Numbered from the stretch's first letter, positions 1-11,510 are shown. The stretch: 64,000 nt of DNA from Mycobacterium sp. E787 (GCF_001668725.1 NZ_LZKL01000056.1:1-64000); one strand, 5' to 3'. Notes: generated by a model from the sequence alone, not told the origin. Program-made: numbers and translations.

Positions 1-1930
1 GCCAGCGCGGCGGCGCGGCCGGCGCGTTCGGCCGTCCCGGCGGCGCGCCCCGGCGCGGCCGCAAGTCGAAGCGGGCGAAACGCGCCGAATACGAGAACAT
101 GCAGGCGCCGGTCGTCGGCGGCGTGCGGCTGCCGCACGGCAACGGCGAGACCATCCGGCTGGCCCGCGGCGCATCGCTGTCCGACTTCGCCGAGAAGATC
201 GACGCCAACCCGGCCGCGCTGGTGCAGGCGCTGTTCAACCTCGGCGAGATGGTGACGGCCACCCAGTCGGTCGGTGACGAGACCCTCGAGCTGCTGGGCA
301 GCGAGATGAACTACAACGTCCAGGTCGTCAGCCCGGAGGACGAGGACCGCGAGTTGCTGGAGTCCTTCGACCTGACCTACGGCGAGGACGAGGGCGGCGA
401 GGAGGACCTGCAGACCCGGCCGCCGGTAGTGACCGTGATGGGTCACGTCGACCACGGTAAAACCCGGCTGCTGGACACCATCCGGAAAGCCAGCGTGCGC
501 GAGGGCGAGGCCGGCGGCATCACCCAGCACATCGGCGCCTACCAGGTCTCGGTCGACCTGGACGGCAACGAGCGGCCGATCACGTTCATCGACACCCCGG
601 GTCACGAGGCGTTCACCGCCATGCGTGCCCGCGGCGCCAAGGCGACCGACATCGCCATCCTGGTGGTGGCCGCCGACGACGGCGTGATGCCGCAGACGGT
701 GGAGGCCATCAACCACGCGCAGGCGGCCGACGTGCCGATCGTGGTGGCGGTGAACAAGATCGACAAGGAGGGCGCCGACCCGCAGAAGATTCGCGGTCAG
801 CTCACCGAGTTCGGTTTGGTGCCAGAGGAATTCGGTGGTGACACGATGTTCGTGGACATCTCGGCGAAGGAGGGCACCAACATCGAGGCGCTGGAGGAGG
901 CGGTGCTGCTGACCGCCGACGCCGCCCTGGACCTGCGGGCCAACCCCGACATGGAGGCCCAGGGCGTGGCGATCGAGGCGCACCTGGACCGCGGCCGCGG
1001 ACCGGTCGCCACGGTCCTGATCCAGCGCGGCACGCTGCGCGTCGGCGACTCCGTGGTCGCCGGCGACGCGTACGGTCGCGTCCGGCGCATGGTCGACGAG
1101 CACGGCGAGGACGTCGAGGAGGCGCTGCCGTCGCGGCCGGTGCAGGTCATCGGCTTCACGTCGGTGCCCGGCGCCGGTGACAACTTCCTGGTCGTCGATG
1201 AGGACCGCATCGCCCGCCAGATCGCCGACCGGCGCAGCGCGCGCAAGCGCAACGCCCTGGCGGCACGTTCGCGCAAGCGGATCAGCCTGGAGGACCTGGA
1301 CTCGGCGCTGAAGGAAACCAGCCAGCTGAACCTGATCCTCAAGGGCGACAACGCCGGTACGGTCGAGGCGCTGGAGGAGGCCCTGCTGGGCATCCAGGTC
1401 GACGACGAGGTGGCGCTGCGCGTCATCGACCGCGGCGTCGGCGGCATCACCGAGACCAACGTCAACCTGGCGTCGGCTTCGGACGCGATCATCATCGGCT
1501 TCAACGTGCGCGCGGAGGGCAAGGCGACCGAGCTGGCCAACCGCGAGGGCGTGGAGATCCGCTACTACTCGGTGATCTACCAGGCGATCGACGAGATCGA
1601 GAAGGCCCTGCGCGGCATGCTCAAGCCGATCTACGAGGAACACCAGCTGGGCCGCGCCGAGATCCGTGCGCTGTTCCGCTCCTCGAAGGTCGGCATCATC
1701 GCCGGCTGCATGATCAGCTCGGGGGTGGTGCGCCGCAACGCCAAGGCGCGGCTGCTGCGGGACAACATCGTGGTCGCCGACAACCTCACGATCACCTCGC
1801 TGCGCCGGGAGAAGGACGACGTGACCGAGGTCCGCGAGGGCTTCGAATGCGGTATGACGTTGGGCTACAACGACATCAAGGAAGGCGACATCATCGAGTC
1901 CTACGAGTTGGTCCAGAAGGAGCGCGCGTA

Positions 1931-1931
<1 letters not shown>
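1..1931 (+). CDS. infB: Translation initiation factor IF-2 (5' end missing)
   Basis: Ribosome-dependent GTPase that places initiator fMet-tRNA on the 30S subunit. The frame is already open at base 3, so the start lies outside the window. The first 30 or so residues seen are the Arg/Gly/Lys-rich linker typical of actinobacterial IF-2, followed by the IF2-N fold. The G domain carries GHVDHGKT (G1, near base 440), DTPGHEAF (G3) and NKID (G4). Domains II-IV run to the TAA at 1929-1931. That stop overlaps the rbfA ATG by one base, so the two genes are translationally coupled. The gene order infB-rbfA-nrnA is the usual mycobacterial one. Confidence 0.97.
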
Positions 1932-3958
<2,027 letters not shown>

Positions 3959-3967
3959 CGCGTCCTC

Positions 3968-4717
3968 CTAACGCACCTGCGCCCGCCCGCGCTGCAGGAC
4001 GGCCGCGCGATTGGCGGCGATGTCCTCGCCGCTGGTGCGAAACTGCCTGGCCGCCATCGCCTCCAGCCACAGCCCGCCGCCGGTCTGCGAGTCGTCGATC
4101 CGGTGATAGGAGGCCAGCAGCGCCCGCACCGCGTCCCGGTTGTTGCCGACGATCGACGCCGCCACCTCCCGCGCGGCCGTCAGCAGCCGGTCGTGCGGCA
4201 CCACCTCGGTGACCAGGCCGCCGCGCAGCGCGTCGGCGGCGGACAGGTAGTCCCCGGTCAGGCTCATGCGCCGGGCCAGGCCGATGCCCACCTTCTGCGG
4301 CAACCGCACGCTGAGCCCCCACGTCGGCAGCAGGCCCACCCGGGCGTGCGTGTCGGCGAAGCGGGCCCGCTCGGAGGCGATCAGGACGTCGCAGTACAGG
4401 GCCAGCTCCAGCCCGCCGGTGACCGCCGCGCCGTTGATCGCGCCGATGACCGGCTTGGTCAGCGGCGGCCACCGCGGCGAGATGTCCGGGAGCGCCGCCT
4501 CGCTGCCCAGCTCCTTGAGGTCGAGTCCCGCGCAGAACACCGGATCGGTGCCGGTGACGATCACGACGTCGACGCCGTCGTCGGTCTCCGCGTCGGCCAG
4601 GGCGCCGAAGAACCGGTCCCGCAGCGCGGCGGACAGCGCGTTGCGCGCCTGCGGCCGGTTGAGGGTCAGCGTGCGCACCCGCTCGTCGGTCTCGATCAGC
4701 AGGACGTCGTCGGTCAT
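3968..4717 (-). CDS. echA16: Enoyl-CoA hydratase EchA16
   Basis: Crotonase-family enzyme expected to hydrate 2-enoyl-CoA thioesters in beta-oxidation. The 249-residue protein closely follows my recollection of M. tuberculosis Rv2831. CoA-binding and oxyanion-hole segments are visible: PVFCAGLDLKEL near residue 60 and INGAAVTGGLELAL near residue 97, then the FADTHARVGLLPTWG segment that carries the catalytic-position acidic residues. A TACGGT -10 lies six bases before the ATG, which suggests a leaderless transcript. It is divergent from the DUF2277 gene at 4761. Confidence 0.9.
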   Translation of the reverse strand: MTDDVLLIETDERVRTLTLNRPQARNALSAALRDRFFGALADAETDDGVDVVIVTGTDPVFCAGLDLKELGSEAALPDISPRWPPLTKPVIGAINGAAVTGGLELALYCDVLIASERARFADTHARVGLLPTWGLSVRLPQKVGIGLARRMSLTGDYLSAADALRGGLVTEVVPHDRLLTAAREVAASIVGNNRDAVRALLASYHRIDDSQTGGGLWLEAMAARQFRTSGEDIAANRAAVLQRGRAQVR

Positions 4718-4723
4718 GTGTTC

Positions 4724-4729
4724 ACCGTA
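4724..4729 (-). promoter_or_regulatory. -10 element of echA16 (leaderless start)
   Basis: TACGGT on the minus strand, then six bases and ATG at 4717. It faces the similarly placed DUF2277 promoter 20 bases away. Confidence 0.55.
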
Positions 4730-4748
4730 GAGGGTGGCGTGCTGCCCT

Positions 4749-4754
4749 TATCGT
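4749..4754 (+). promoter_or_regulatory. -10 element of DUF2277 gene (leaderless start)
   Basis: TATCGT, then six bases (ggagcc) and ATG at 4761. The spacing puts the transcript start at or next to the start codon. Confidence 0.55.
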
Positions 4755-4760
4755 GGAGCC

Positions 4761-5030
4761 ATGTGCCGGAACATCACCGAACTGCGCGGATTGCAGCCGG
4801 CGGCCACGCCGGAGGAGGTTGCGGCGGCCGCGCGCCAGTATGTGCGCAAGGTCAGCGGCATCACCCACCCGTCGGCCGCGAACGCCGACGCTTTCGAGGC
4901 CGCGGTCGCCGAGGTCACCGAGGCGACGACCCGACTGCTGGCCGCCTTGCCGCCGCGCCGCCAGCCGCCGAAGACCGTCCCGCCGCTGCGCCGGCCCGAG
5001 GTGCTGGCCCGCCTCGCGCGGGCGACGTGA
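4761..5030 (+). CDS. DUF2277 family protein
   Basis: Small protein of unknown function, 89 residues. It starts with the family signature MCRNITELRG and contains ARQYVRKVSGITHPS near residue 30, followed by a helix rich in Ala and Glu. The ATG at 4761 is supported by the -10 six bases upstream and by the conserved MCRNI start. Its stop overlaps the GTG of the DUF1802 gene (GTGA), so the two genes form a small operon. Confidence 0.85.
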   Translation: MCRNITELRGLQPAATPEEVAAAARQYVRKVSGITHPSAANADAFEAAVAEVTEATTRLLAALPPRRQPPKTVPPLRRPEVLARLARAT

Positions 5031-5590
5031 CCCGGAGCGCGACCGTGCCCGCGCTCAAGGAGTGGGGCGCGGTGGTGCACGCGCTGCTCGCCGGGCGCCA
5101 GCGGGTGCTGCTGCGCAAGGGCGGCGTCGGCGAGAAGCGGTTCGAGTTGGCCGCACGCGAGTTCCTGCTGTTCCCGACGGTCGCGCACAGCCACGCCCAG
5201 CGCGTCCGGCCCGAGCATCGCGACCTGCTGGACGCCGGGGCGCACGACAGCGCCGACGATCACCTGGTGCTGCGGGCGGCGGCGAAAGTCGTTGCGGCGC
5301 AAGAGGTCAACCGACCCGATGGCCTTGCGGCGATCGAGGACCTGCACATCTGGACCGCCGAGTCGGTGCGCGCGGACCGGCTCGACTTCCGCCCCAGGCA
5401 CAAGCTGGCCGTGCTGGTGGTCTCGGTGATCCCGCTGGCCGAGCCGGTGCGCATCGAGCGCACCCCCGAGTTCGCGGGCTGCAAAAGCTGGGTGGAGCTT
5501 GCGCCGGCGGGTGTTCGGCTGGCCGCGCCGGTCTGCGACGAGGCCGAGCTGGACCGGGTTGCCCGCCGGGTGCGCGACGCGGTCGGCTGA
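5027..5590 (+). CDS. DUF1802 family protein
   Basis: Function unknown. The 187-residue product has the family opening (ALKEWGAVVHALLAGRQRVLLRKGG, here split by position: KEWGAVV near residue 11, LLRKGG near residue 27) and an EFLLFPT segment near residue 46. I use the GTG at 5027 because it overlaps the preceding stop (GTGA). A GTG at 5045 is an alternative. The frame stays open far upstream through echA16 but has no coding character there. The gene ends two bases before the convergent CocE-type hydrolase. Confidence 0.75.
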   Translation: MTRSATVPALKEWGAVVHALLAGRQRVLLRKGGVGEKRFELAAREFLLFPTVAHSHAQRVRPEHRDLLDAGAHDSADDHLVLRAAAKVVAAQEVNRPDGLAAIEDLHIWTAESVRADRLDFRPRHKLAVLVVSVIPLAEPVRIERTPEFAGCKSWVELAPAGVRLAAPVCDEAELDRVARRVRDAVG

Positions 5591-5591
5591 C

Positions 5592-7271
5592 TCACGGGAG
5601 GGCGGGCCCGACGGGCAGCAGCAGCCGGGAGCGCCCGTAGTGCACGGTGTGGGTGGCCGGCGTGGATTGCGAGCCCGTCAGCAACGGTTCGTCGGTGCCG
5701 AGGTTGCGCGCGAAGCGCGGAAACCAGCTGCCCGCGATCAGGACCCGGATGCGTGAGCCCGCCCGAAAGCGATGAGCGATCCCGTCCAGTTCGACCCGGA
5801 CGGTTTTCGTCTTGCCGCTCAGCCGCCGGTAGCCGTCGCTGACGTTGCGGGAGCGGCCACGTGCATCGACCTCGCTCACCCGGACGAACAGATCGACATG
5901 GGGATTGTCCGAGCCGTGCGCCAGCTCCATCATCGGGTTGCCGTAGACATACAGGTCGTCGGTCAGCGTGAGGCTGGTGAAGGCGAGCACGTCGTCGCGC
6001 AGGGGGAGCTTGCTGTCGTCGCGGTAGCCGCTGTTCGTGGACAGCAGCGGGCCGCCGATGGTGGGCGTCGGGTCGGCCGGGTCGTAGCGAAATGTCGCCG
6101 GCGCCGATCCCTTGAGCTTCGGTGGTGCGGTCTCACCCAGGTGCCCGCCCGGCCGCAGATACAGCGCCCGTTCGGTGGTGGCCGGCGGCCAGTCGGGGAG
6201 GTGGCGCCAACCCGAGCCGGTGACGCACGCGCGCACCCTGCTGGGCCGGCGCAGCGGCGCGCCACCCAGGTGGGCGTCGAGCCAGTCCAGCGTGTCGCGC
6301 GCGCTGACCGGCAGCGCCTTGCCGAGCAGCTGGGTGTGCGTCCAGGCCCCCATCGTGAGCGCGACGTCGACGCCCCGGCCGCGCAGCTGCGCGTACTGCT
6401 GCAGCGTCTGCCGCACGAAGATGTCCTGCCAGCCGCCGATGAGCAGCACCGGCACCCGCACGCGGTCCAGCGCCTCGCGGAACTGCAGCGAGTCCCAGAA
6501 CGCCCCCTCGGGGTTTTCGACCCACGATTCGAACCACGGCGCGCCCGCGCCGAGCAGCGCCCGGGCCGCGGCGCCGAGGGGCAGCCCGCCGGCCGCCTCC
6601 GCCACCTTGCGCCGGGCCTGCAGCTGGCGCAGCGCCTGCCGGATGCGTGCGGGGTCCTCCTGGTTGGCGACCAGGTGGCTCCAGCCCAGGAAGTCGTTGA
6701 GGGCGAACGAGCCGGTTCCCCACACCGAGGCGTTGAAATCGTGCGGGCCCGCGGTGATGACGGCCGCGGCCAGCTCCGGCGGCGGATCCTGCAGCACCGC
6801 CCACTGGGTGAAGCCCAGATACGACACGCCGAGCGTGGCGAAGCGGCCGGTGAACCACGGCTGCTCGCGCAGCCAGGCCACCGTGTCGGCGCCGTCGGCG
6901 GCCTCGTTGACCATCGGCTCGAAGTCCCCGCCCGACCCGAACGTCCCGCGCACGCTCTGCAGCAGCACGTGATACCCGCGCGCGGCGTACAGCCGGGCGT
7001 ACGCCAGCGAGAACGGGAAGGCCCTGCCGTACGGCCCGCGGACCAGCAGGGTGCCGGTGGGGCCGGGCGTGTCGGGCGCGTAGTGGTCGGCCGCCAGGTG
7101 CACCCCGTCGCGCATCGGCACGTCGACGCGCTCCACGGTGTACTCGGTGGTCGCCCGGGGCAGGCCCAGCGCCCGGCCGAGCGCGGCGTCGCCGGCGCGG
7201 CTCGCGCGGCTCGGCCGGCGTTGCGCGGGACGGGCGGAGGCCGCGGGGGTCGTCGCGGAGGTGGTGGTCAC
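5592..7271 (-). CDS. CocE/NonD-family alpha/beta hydrolase (S15-like acyl esterase or peptidase)
   Basis: Predicted serine hydrolase of the X-Pro dipeptidyl-peptidase/cocaine-esterase family; the substrate is unknown. The 559-residue protein has an N-terminal alpha/beta-hydrolase domain with VPMRDGVHLAADHY near residue 50, the nucleophile elbow GVSYLG near residue 148, and a C-terminal jelly-roll domain from about residue 330. I see no signal peptide. The GTG at 7271 is preceded by TAGCCT and six bases, a leaderless layout. Gene order suggests the Rv2800 homologue. Confidence 0.85.
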   Translation of the reverse strand: MTTTSATTPAASARPAQRRPSRASRAGDAALGRALGLPRATTEYTVERVDVPMRDGVHLAADHYAPDTPGPTGTLLVRGPYGRAFPFSLAYARLYAARGYHVLLQSVRGTFGSGGDFEPMVNEAADGADTVAWLREQPWFTGRFATLGVSYLGFTQWAVLQDPPPELAAAVITAGPHDFNASVWGTGSFALNDFLGWSHLVANQEDPARIRQALRQLQARRKVAEAAGGLPLGAAARALLGAGAPWFESWVENPEGAFWDSLQFREALDRVRVPVLLIGGWQDIFVRQTLQQYAQLRGRGVDVALTMGAWTHTQLLGKALPVSARDTLDWLDAHLGGAPLRRPSRVRACVTGSGWRHLPDWPPATTERALYLRPGGHLGETAPPKLKGSAPATFRYDPADPTPTIGGPLLSTNSGYRDDSKLPLRDDVLAFTSLTLTDDLYVYGNPMMELAHGSDNPHVDLFVRVSEVDARGRSRNVSDGYRRLSGKTKTVRVELDGIAHRFRAGSRIRVLIAGSWFPRFARNLGTDEPLLTGSQSTPATHTVHYGRSRLLLPVGPALP

Positions 7272-7277
7272 GACCCC

Positions 7278-7283
7278 AGGCTA
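7278..7283 (-). promoter_or_regulatory. -10 element of CocE-type hydrolase gene (leaderless start)
   Basis: TAGCCT on the minus strand, then ggggtc and GTG at 7271. Confidence 0.55.
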
Positions 7284-7296
7284 GGCGCCTGTCCGG

Positions 7297-7890
7297 CTAA
7301 AACTTGTAATACGGCGCGAGGTCGTTGGCGCGCTGCACGTTGGTGGACATGCAGTCGACTTCCGGGTTGGAGTAGACCGTCGAGTAGTACAGGGCCTGCT
7401 GGAGGACCCCGTAGCTGGTCTTGAACGCCACCATGCACGAGAAGAACCAGAAGCTGTTGTGATACGTCGGCTTCATCACCCAGTACTGCGCGGCCCGGTG
7501 ACCGGCGATCGTGGTCTCGACGGCGTCGGCGGGCAGGGACTGTTCGTAGGTGCGCCAGACGATGGGTTCGACGGCCAGCTGGTAGTTGCCCGCGTCGAAG
7601 TGGCAGCGCAGCCCGTCCTCGTGTTCGGGCGGTGTGAAGGCCAGCCCGAGCCGCTGTACGGCGTCGAACGGGATGTCCTCGCACGCGTCGAAGGGGCGCG
7701 GGTCGGTCGTCGCGACGATGGGACTCTTCATCGTGGTCTCCATCGGCTGGGCGGTCGACCGCAGCTGCACGGGCCCGGCCCCGCCCGGCCCCGGCGGGGC
7801 GCTCAGCCACCCCACCGCCACCGCCGTGGCCAGCGCGCCCAGCGCCGAAATCACCCGCAGATTGGCGAACACGATGCCTGCTACCCCCAC
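7297..7890 (-). CDS. DUF3558-like secreted or membrane-anchored protein (Rv2799 homologue)
   Basis: Predicted exported protein of unknown function. An N-terminal hydrophobic segment (VISALGALATAVAVGWL) is followed by a Pro/Gly linker and a globular domain with cysteines typical of DUF3558 (FDACEDIP near residue 65, then LRCHF, FSCM and VDCMS). It matches Rv2799 in position and character. I prefer the GTG at 7890, giving 197 residues. The frame opens further to 7983, but that part carries the likely operator and promoter. A KstR-like palindrome at 7957-7968 lies upstream, so control by the cholesterol-responsive repressor is plausible. Confidence 0.75.
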   Translation of the reverse strand: MGVAGIVFANLRVISALGALATAVAVGWLSAPPGPGGAGPVQLRSTAQPMETTMKSPIVATTDPRPFDACEDIPFDAVQRLGLAFTPPEHEDGLRCHFDAGNYQLAVEPIVWRTYEQSLPADAVETTIAGHRAAQYWVMKPTYHNSFWFFSCMVAFKTSYGVLQQALYYSTVYSNPEVDCMSTNVQRANDLAPYYKF

Positions 7891-7953
7891 CCGGTCTTGC
7901 CTCGGCCCTTCTTGCCGGGAGTGTACAAGTCGTGTTGGCGGCGTCACAGTAAA

Positions 7954-7971
7954 AAGAGAACACGTTCTAAT
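7954..7971 (-). promoter_or_regulatory. KstR-like operator
   Basis: AGAAC-AC-GTTCT at 7957-7968 is a 5+5 inverted repeat flanked by AAT. Read on the minus strand it gives ATTAGAACGTGTTCT. The mycobacterial KstR motif is TNNAACNNGTTNNA, and this site differs from it at one outer base. It sits between the divergent DUF3558 gene and the metallophosphoesterase gene, closer to the DUF3558 promoter. Confidence 0.55.
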
Positions 7972-8020
7972 CGGGGCGGGCAAGGGCCCGGTGGAAACCG
8001 GCTCGTCGCGGCGCGTTGGC

Positions 8021-8026
8021 TAGGCT
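8021..8026 (+). promoter_or_regulatory. -10 element of metallophosphoesterase operon (leaderless start)
   Basis: TAGGCT, then eight bases and GTG at 8035. It would drive the coupled metallophosphoesterase-pptT-truB operon. Confidence 0.5.
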
Positions 8027-8034
8027 GGTTAGTC

Positions 8035-9012
8035 GTGGCTGGGCAACAAAGGGGGGACGAATCGGCGAACGGGGCGCAGCCGACGCTGTGGGCGGTTTCC
8101 GACCTGCACACCGGCCACCTCGGCAACAAGCCGGTCACCGAATCGCTGCACCCGTCGTCGCCGGACGACTGGCTGATCGTCGCCGGCGACGTCGCCGAAC
8201 GCACCGACGACATCCGGTGGGCGCTTGACCTGCTGCGGCGGCGGTTCGCGAAGGTGATCTGGGTGCCGGGCAACCACGAGCTGTGGACCACCAGCCGCGA
8301 CCCCGTGCAGGTCTTCGGCAGGGCGCGCTACGACTATCTGGTCGACATGTGCGACGAGCTGGGCGTGGTCAGCCCGGAGCACCCGTTTCCGGTGTGGACC
8401 GAGCGCGGCGGCCCGGCCACGATCGTGCCGATGTTCCTGCTGTACGACTACACCTTCTTGCCGGAGGGCGCGGCGAGCAAAGCCGAGGGCATGGCCATCG
8501 CCCGGGCGCGCAACGTGGTGGCCACCGACGAATTCCTGCTCTCCTCCGAGCCGTACCCCACCCGCGAGGCCTGGTGCCGGGAGCGGCTGGCCGCCACCCG
8601 CGCCCGCCTCGAAGAGCTGGACTGGATGACACCGACGGTCCTGGTGAATCACTTCCCCCTCGTGCGGGAGCCCTGCGACGCGCTGTTCTACCCGGAGTTC
8701 TCGCTGTGGTGCGGAACCACCAGGACCGCCGACTGGCACACCCGCTACAACGCCGTCTGCTCGGTCTACGGGCACCTGCACATCCCGCGCACCACCTGGT
8801 ACGACGGCGTGCGCTTCGAGGAGGTGTCGGTGGGTTATCCGCGGGAGTGGCGCCGGCGCAAGCCGTACAGCTGGCTGCGCCAGGTGTTGCCGGATCCCCG
8901 GTACGCGCCCGGCTATCTCAACGACTTCGGCGGTCACTTCGTGATCACCCCCGAGATGCGCCGGCAGGCCGAGCAGTTCCGGGAACGAGTGCGGCAGCGG
9001 CAATCCCGATGA
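8035..9012 (+). CDS. Calcineurin-like metallophosphoesterase (Rv2795c homologue)
   Basis: Predicted dinuclear-metal phosphoesterase. In M. tuberculosis the homologue Rv2795c (PptH) removes phosphopantetheine from carrier proteins, opposing PptT, which is encoded next to it here too. Motifs in order: SDLHTGH near residue 20, GDVAE near residue 49, GNHELW near residue 79, VNHFP near residue 204 and GHLHIP near residue 244. I start at GTG 8035 (325 residues) because of the family start just before LWAVSDLH and the -10 upstream. The stop overlaps the pptT ATG (ATGA). Confidence 0.88.
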   Translation: MAGQQRGDESANGAQPTLWAVSDLHTGHLGNKPVTESLHPSSPDDWLIVAGDVAERTDDIRWALDLLRRRFAKVIWVPGNHELWTTSRDPVQVFGRARYDYLVDMCDELGVVSPEHPFPVWTERGGPATIVPMFLLYDYTFLPEGAASKAEGMAIARARNVVATDEFLLSSEPYPTREAWCRERLAATRARLEELDWMTPTVLVNHFPLVREPCDALFYPEFSLWCGTTRTADWHTRYNAVCSVYGHLHIPRTTWYDGVRFEEVSVGYPREWRRRKPYSWLRQVLPDPRYAPGYLNDFGGHFVITPEMRRQAEQFRERVRQRQSR

Positions 9013-9707
9013 CGGGCCGCACGCTGGTGTCGTCGGTGTTGCCCGACGCCCTGCTCTCTTCGGGGTCCGAGGACCTCGCCTACACCGAGGTGTTTTCCGA
9101 CCCCCCGGGCCTGGCCCCGCTGCCCGAAGAGGAGCCGCTGATCGCCAAGTCGGTCGCCAAGCGGCGCAACGAGTTCATCACCGCCCGGCACTGCGCCCGC
9201 GTCGCGATGAGCGAGCTCGGCATCCCGCCGGTGCCGATCCTCAAGGGTGACAAGGGCCAGCCGTGCTGGCCCGACGGCGTGGTCGGCAGCCTCACCCACT
9301 GCACCGGCTACCGCGGCGCGGTGGTGGGCCGCGCCCCCGCGGTGCGCTCGGTGGGCATCGACGCCGAACCGCACGACGTGCTGCCCGACGGCGTGCTGGG
9401 CGCGATCGCCCTGGACGAGGAGCGCCACGAGATCGCCGCGCTGCCCGATGGCCTGCACTGGGACCGAATCCTGTTCTGCGCCAAGGAGGCGACGTACAAG
9501 GCCTGGTTCCCGCTGACCGAGCGGTGGCTCGGTTTCGAGGACGCCCACATCGTGTTCGACCTCGACCCGCCCGGCGGGCGGACCTCCGGGGTGTTCGTCT
9601 CCAAGATCCTGGTCGACGGCACGGCCCTGTCGGGTCCGCCGTTGACCTCGCTGCGGGGCCGGTGGTCCGTCGAGCGGGGGCTGGTGCTCACCGGGATCGT
9701 GCTTTGA
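9009..9707 (+). CDS. pptT: 4'-phosphopantetheinyl transferase PptT
   Basis: Sfp-type transferase that activates acyl and peptidyl carrier proteins of PKS and NRPS systems, and so is needed for mycolate, siderophore and surface-lipid synthesis. The 232-residue protein shows the CoA- and Mg-binding motifs SVGIDAE near residue 113 and [14 protein letters not shown] near residue 157, plus GSLTHC near residue 93. M. tuberculosis PptT has 227 residues. ATG 9009 overlaps the preceding stop, and its own stop overlaps the truB TTG. The opposing hydrolase gene immediately upstream puts activator and antagonist in one operon. Confidence 0.95.
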   Translation: MTGRTLVSSVLPDALLSSGSEDLAYTEVFSDPPGLAPLPEEEPLIAKSVAKRRNEFITARHCARVAMSELGIPPVPILKGDKGQPCWPDGVVGSLTHCTGYRGAVVGRAPAVRSVGIDAEPHDVLPDGVLGAIALDEERHEIAALPDGLHWDRILFCAKEATYKAWFPLTERWLGFEDAHIVFDLDPPGGRTSGVFVSKILVDGTALSGPPLTSLRGRWSVERGLVLTGIVL

Positions 9708-10591
9708 CCGAACCGGGCATCGTGGTGGTCGACAAGCCGGCCGGAATGACCAGCCACGACGTCGTCGGGCGGTGCCGGCGGATCTTCGCCACCCGCAGGG
9801 TCGGGCACGCCGGGACGCTGGACCCGATGGCCACCGGCGTGCTGGTGATCGGCGTCGAGCGGGCCACCAAGATCCTCGGCCTGCTGACCGCGGCGTCGAA
9901 GTCGTATGCCGCCACCATCCGGCTGGGTCAGACCACCTCCACCGAGGACGCCGAAGGCGAAGTGGTGCAATGCGTTTCGGCGTCGGGCGTGACGGACGCG
10001 GCGATCGCGGCCGCCGTCGACGGCCTGCGCGGCGATCTCGAGCAGGTGCCGTCGGCGGTCAGCGCGATCAAGGTGGGCGGCCGGCGCGCGTATCGGTTGG
10101 CCCGCGAGGGTCAGGCCGTCGAGCTGGCGGCCCGGCCGGTGCGCATCGACCGGTTCGAGGTGCTGGCCGTGCGGCGGGAGGGCGCCTTCGTCGACGTCGA
10201 CGTCGAGGTCGACTGCTCGTCGGGGACCTACATCCGCGCGCTGGCCCGCGATCTCGGGGCGGCGCTCGGGGTCGGCGGGCACCTGACGGCGTTGCGGCGC
10301 ACCCGCGTCGGGCGCTTCGGGCTGGACCGGGCGCGCTCGCTGGACGACCTGGCCGAACGGCCCCGGCTGAACTGGTCGCTGGACGAGGCGTGCCTGCTGC
10401 TGTTTGCGCGCCGCGACCTGTCCGCCGAGGAGGCCGAGGCGGCGAGCAACGGCCGGTCCCTGCCGCCGGCCGGGATCGACGACATCTACGCCGCCGCCGA
10501 CGCCGAGGGCCGGGTGATCGCCCTGCTGCGCGACGAGGGCCCGAGGACCAAGTCGGTGGTGGTCCTCCGCCCGGCGACGCTCTCGCGGTAG
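9704..10591 (+). CDS. truB: tRNA pseudouridine(55) synthase TruB
   Basis: Forms pseudouridine 55 in the T-loop of tRNAs. The catalytic motif [15 protein letters not shown] (Asp within TLDP) lies near residue 40, followed by [10 protein letters not shown] and [15 protein letters not shown] near residue 170. The only start consistent with the family N terminus ([15 protein letters not shown]) is the TTG at 9704, which overlaps the pptT stop as TTGA. It gives 295 residues. The TAG stop at 10589-10591 lies inside the -10 of the next gene. Confidence 0.94.
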   Translation: MTEPGIVVVDKPAGMTSHDVVGRCRRIFATRRVGHAGTLDPMATGVLVIGVERATKILGLLTAASKSYAATIRLGQTTSTEDAEGEVVQCVSASGVTDAAIAAAVDGLRGDLEQVPSAVSAIKVGGRRAYRLAREGQAVELAARPVRIDRFEVLAVRREGAFVDVDVEVDCSSGTYIRALARDLGAALGVGGHLTALRRTRVGRFGLDRARSLDDLAERPRLNWSLDEACLLLFARRDLSAEEAEAASNGRSLPPAGIDDIYAAADAEGRVIALLRDEGPRTKSVVVLRPATLSR

Positions 10592-10594
10592 GTT
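10589..10594 (+). promoter_or_regulatory. -10 element of crotonase gene, overlapping the truB stop
   Basis: TAGGTT, then seven bases and GTG at 10602. The first three bases are the truB stop codon. Confidence 0.5.
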
Positions 10595-10601
10595 CGTACG
10601 G

Positions 10602-11405
10602 GTGAGCGAAGACAGGGTCCGCGTGCGCATCGCGGACGGTGGCGTAGCCACCGTGACGATGGTGCGCACCGACAAACACAATGCGCTTGACCAAGCCATG
10701 TTCGAGGGCTTGATGAACGCGGCAGCGCAGCTGGCAGAAGACAATTCGGTACGTGCGGTGGTGCTGCACGGCGAGGGGAAGAGCTTCTGCTCGGGCCTGG
10801 ACGTCGCCGGCTTCATGTCCGGACAGGGTGGCACCGGGGTGCTGCTGCAACGCGACGGCGACCGGGTGGCCAACTTTGCGCAACGCGTGGCCTACGACTG
10901 GTCCCTGGTGCCGGCGCCGGTCATCGCCGCGATCCACGGGAACTGCTTCGGCGGCGGCCTGCAGATCGCGCTGGGCGCCGACATCCGGATCGCCGCACCG
11001 GACGCGAACCTGTCCATCATGGAGGTCAAGTGGGGGCTGGTTCCCGACATGGGCATCACGCAGACAATCCCGCGACTCGTCCCGATCGACGTGGCCAAGG
11101 AGCTGACCTTCAGCGGTCGCATCGTGGCAGGCAGCGAGGCTTTGGTACTCGGACTGGTCACGCGAAACAGTGACGATCCGCTGGGATCGGCGCTGGCACT
11201 CGCGGACGAGATCGCGCGCAAATCTCCCGATGCCGTTCGCGCTGCCAAGCGCCTCTACGACGAAACGTGGCTCAGCAACGACGCCGCGGCCGCCCTCAAA
11301 CGCGAAACCGAGCTGCAAGTCGGTCTGCTCGGCAAGCCCAATCAGCTGGCCGCCGTGGTGGCCGGAATGTCGGGGGAGGACCCGGTCTTCGTCGACCCCG
11401 CCTGA
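10602..11405 (+). CDS. Crotonase/enoyl-CoA hydratase family protein
   Basis: Predicted CoA-thioester-processing enzyme of 267 residues. It shows KSFCSGLDVAGFMSG near residue 62 and HGNCFGGGLQIALGADIRI near residue 108 (oxyanion-hole glycines), then EVKWGLVPDMG near residue 143 with the Glu position typical of hydratases. Substrate unknown. The GTG at 10602 is set by the -10 seven bases upstream. The sequence is clearly distinct from echA16 at 3968, so it is a paralogue and not a local duplication. Confidence 0.85.
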   Translation: MSEDRVRVRIADGGVATVTMVRTDKHNALDQAMFEGLMNAAAQLAEDNSVRAVVLHGEGKSFCSGLDVAGFMSGQGGTGVLLQRDGDRVANFAQRVAYDWSLVPAPVIAAIHGNCFGGGLQIALGADIRIAAPDANLSIMEVKWGLVPDMGITQTIPRLVPIDVAKELTFSGRIVAGSEALVLGLVTRNSDDPLGSALALADEIARKSPDAVRAAKRLYDETWLSNDAAAALKRETELQVGLLGKPNQLAAVVAGMSGEDPVFVDPA

Positions 11406-11456
11406 CGTCGGGCGCCCTGGCAGCGACGGGGGTTCCAGCGACCACGTCGACCCGGC

Positions 11457-11462
11457 TAAGCT
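11457..11462 (+). promoter_or_regulatory. Possible -10 element upstream of ltp1
   Basis: TAAGCT lies about 48 bases before the ltp1 ATG. With the ribosome-binding sequence GGAAGG just before the ATG, it suggests a conventional leadered transcript. Confidence 0.35.
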
Positions 11463-11510
11463 CCGGACCAGACGGGTGTGAACTCGCCCCACATCTGCGG
11501 AAGGCGCACT

